From Burkholderiales bacterium JOSHI_001 (GTDB lineage: Bacteria > Pseudomonadota > Gammaproteobacteria > Burkholderiales > Burkholderiaceae_C), in the NCBI GenBank assembly GCA_000244995.1, contig CM001438.1:310001-374000 (forward strand): a DNA stretch of 64,000 nucleotides, written 5' to 3'. The position numbers and the translations under genes were made by a program. Below are positions 63,148-64,000 of the stretch, in pieces; position 1 is the first letter of the stretch, and every line of letters starts with the position of its first letter. Under the pieces are notes generated by a model, which did no database searches, had not been told where the DNA came from, and saw only the letters and a list, made by a program, of their open reading frames with translations.

Positions 63148-64000
63148 TCACTTGGCGGCAGCCAGGCCCAGGCGTTCGATCAGGCGTTTGTCTTTCACGT
63201 ACACCTCGCGGGCCCAGCGGGCGTAGTCGTCGCCGCTGCGGTACCAGGCGTCCTGGTTCAACTGCGCCAGCAGCTCCACGTGCTTGGGGTCGTCCATGGC
63301 CTTCTTGAAGGCGTCGTGCAGGGTCTTCATCACGGCCGGGTCCATGCCCTTGGGGCCCACCAGCCCGTAGGGCGAATTGCCCACCACGTTGTAGCCCAGT
63401 TCCTTGGCCGTGGGCACCTGCGGCCAGCGCTTGCTGCGCTGTTCGCCAAAGCTCACCAGCAGGCGCATCTGGCCGCTGTCCACGAACTTGTCCCAGCCGG
63501 TGGCGTCGCTGCCAGCCATCACATGGCCGCCCAGCAGGGCCTGCATCAGGTCGGCATTGCCCTTGTAGGGCACGTGGTTCAACTGCACGCCGGCGTTCAT
63601 GGACAACTCTTCCAGCAGCAGGTGCGGGCTGGTGCCGGTGCCGGTGGAGCCGTAGTCGATCTTGCCGGGCGACTTGCGCGCGGCCTCGATGTAGTCCTTG
63701 AAGGTCTTGTAGGGCGAATCGGCGCGCACCACGAAGCCGAAGGAATAGCCCGACACGCCCAGGATCATGCTGAAGTCGGTCAGCGGGTGCCAGGCCACCT
63801 TCTGCATGTGCGGGATGCGCAGCATGCCCATGGGGAACTGGGCGATGGTGTAGCCGTCGGGCTTGGCGGTCAGCGCCATGGTGCCCGGGCCCAGGGTGCC
63901 GCCGGCGCCGGGGGTGTTCTGGATGAGCACGTTCTGGCCCAGGTGCTTGCCGGCAATTTCGGCCAGGGTGCGCAGGTGGCGGTCGGTGGAGCCGCCCGGC
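63148..64000 (-). CDS. Bug-family substrate-binding protein, N-terminus beyond the window
   Basis: Partial gene; the frame is open to the window edge. Visible residues begin PGGSTDRHLRTLAEIAGKHL and continue QNVLIQNTPGAGGTLGPGTM, KPDGYTIAQFPMGMLR, GSTGTGTSPHLLLEEL and LNHVPYKGNADLMQALLGG, all typical of Bug proteins. The signal peptide and first strand are missing from the window. Its stop (TGA) overlaps an alternative GTG start of the aldolase. It is the first gene of the operon as far as can be seen. Confidence 0.93.
   Translation of the reverse strand, partial: PGGSTDRHLRTLAEIAGKHLGQNVLIQNTPGAGGTLGPGTMALTAKPDGYTIAQFPMGMLRIPHMQKVAWHPLTDFSMILGVSGYSFGFVVRADSPYKTFKDYIEAARKSPGKIDYGSTGTGTSPHLLLEELSMNAGVQLNHVPYKGNADLMQALLGGHVMAGSDATGWDKFVDSGQMRLLVSFGEQRSKRWPQVPTAKELGYNVVGNSPYGLVGPKGMDPAVMKTLHDAFKKAMDDPKHVELLAQLNQDAWYRSGDDYARWAREVYVKDKRLIERLGLAAAK

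Overview
The window is high-GC, densely coded DNA from a chromosome. It most resembles a betaproteobacterium of the order Burkholderiales (Rubrivivax/Leptothrix/Ideonella-like). The evidence is the aerobic benzoyl-CoA (box) pathway with a BoxR regulator, two Bug-type tricarboxylate-binding proteins, an atpIBEFHAGDC operon with a His-rich AtpB N-terminus, an H-NS protein with a Lys/Ala tail, and strong C/G third-position bias. This is inferred from gene content; no database search was run. I saw no rRNA, tRNA, CRISPR array, insertion sequence or phage gene. No gap between genes exceeds 300 bases.

Layout. 0.1-6.6 kb: benzoate transporter BenE, glutathione synthetase, a membrane-anchored TIR protein, Uup and DusC. 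6.6-13.4 kb: an unknown gene, then a MocR regulator diverging from an exporter-aminotransferase-PhzF-VOC-AlaX run. 13.4-19.2 kb: cytochrome c' and cytochrome b561 (divergent), a GNAT/aldolase pair, a sugar-lactone pair and a metallo-hydrolase. 19.3-26.6 kb: the complete F1Fo ATP synthase operon with promoter and terminator. 26.6-45.4 kb: two giant octapeptide-repeat proteins and a secreted subtilase. 45.4-52.7 kb: an MFS transporter, then boxR and boxCBA. 52.8-58.2 kb: H-NS-like protein, small orphan genes, an HDOD protein, an exonuclease and a CBS/nucleotidyltransferase protein. 58.3-61.4 kb: gph, a chalcone-isomerase-like protein, and trpE with a Trp-rich leader peptide. 61.4-64 kb: a class II aldolase between two Bug proteins, the last one running off the window.

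The most unusual part is 26.6-45.4 kb. The two giant proteins (2094 and 3344 residues) are built of 233 and 389 consecutive octapeptides, in register from the initiator Met. Each ends in a ~230-residue calcium-binding module resembling the self-processing module of Neisseria FrpC, but with Ser-Pro where FrpC has the scissile Asp-Pro. The octapeptides are organised into larger repeats of 17 (or 10) units. Each giant gene has its own sequence matching a sigma-28 (FliA) flagellar promoter at an equivalent place. The neighbouring subtilase has a textbook c-di-GMP-I (GEMM) riboswitch in its leader. Together this suggests a motility- and c-di-GMP-linked surface or secreted fibre system. That function is inference; the sequence elements are directly visible.

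Other regulation that can be read: BoxR operators (TGCA-N6-TGCA) over the boxR and boxC promoters, an intrinsic terminator inside the box operon before boxA, a MocR-type operator of TGTACTGA direct repeats, a trp attenuator-like leader, and a hairpin between atpE and atpF.
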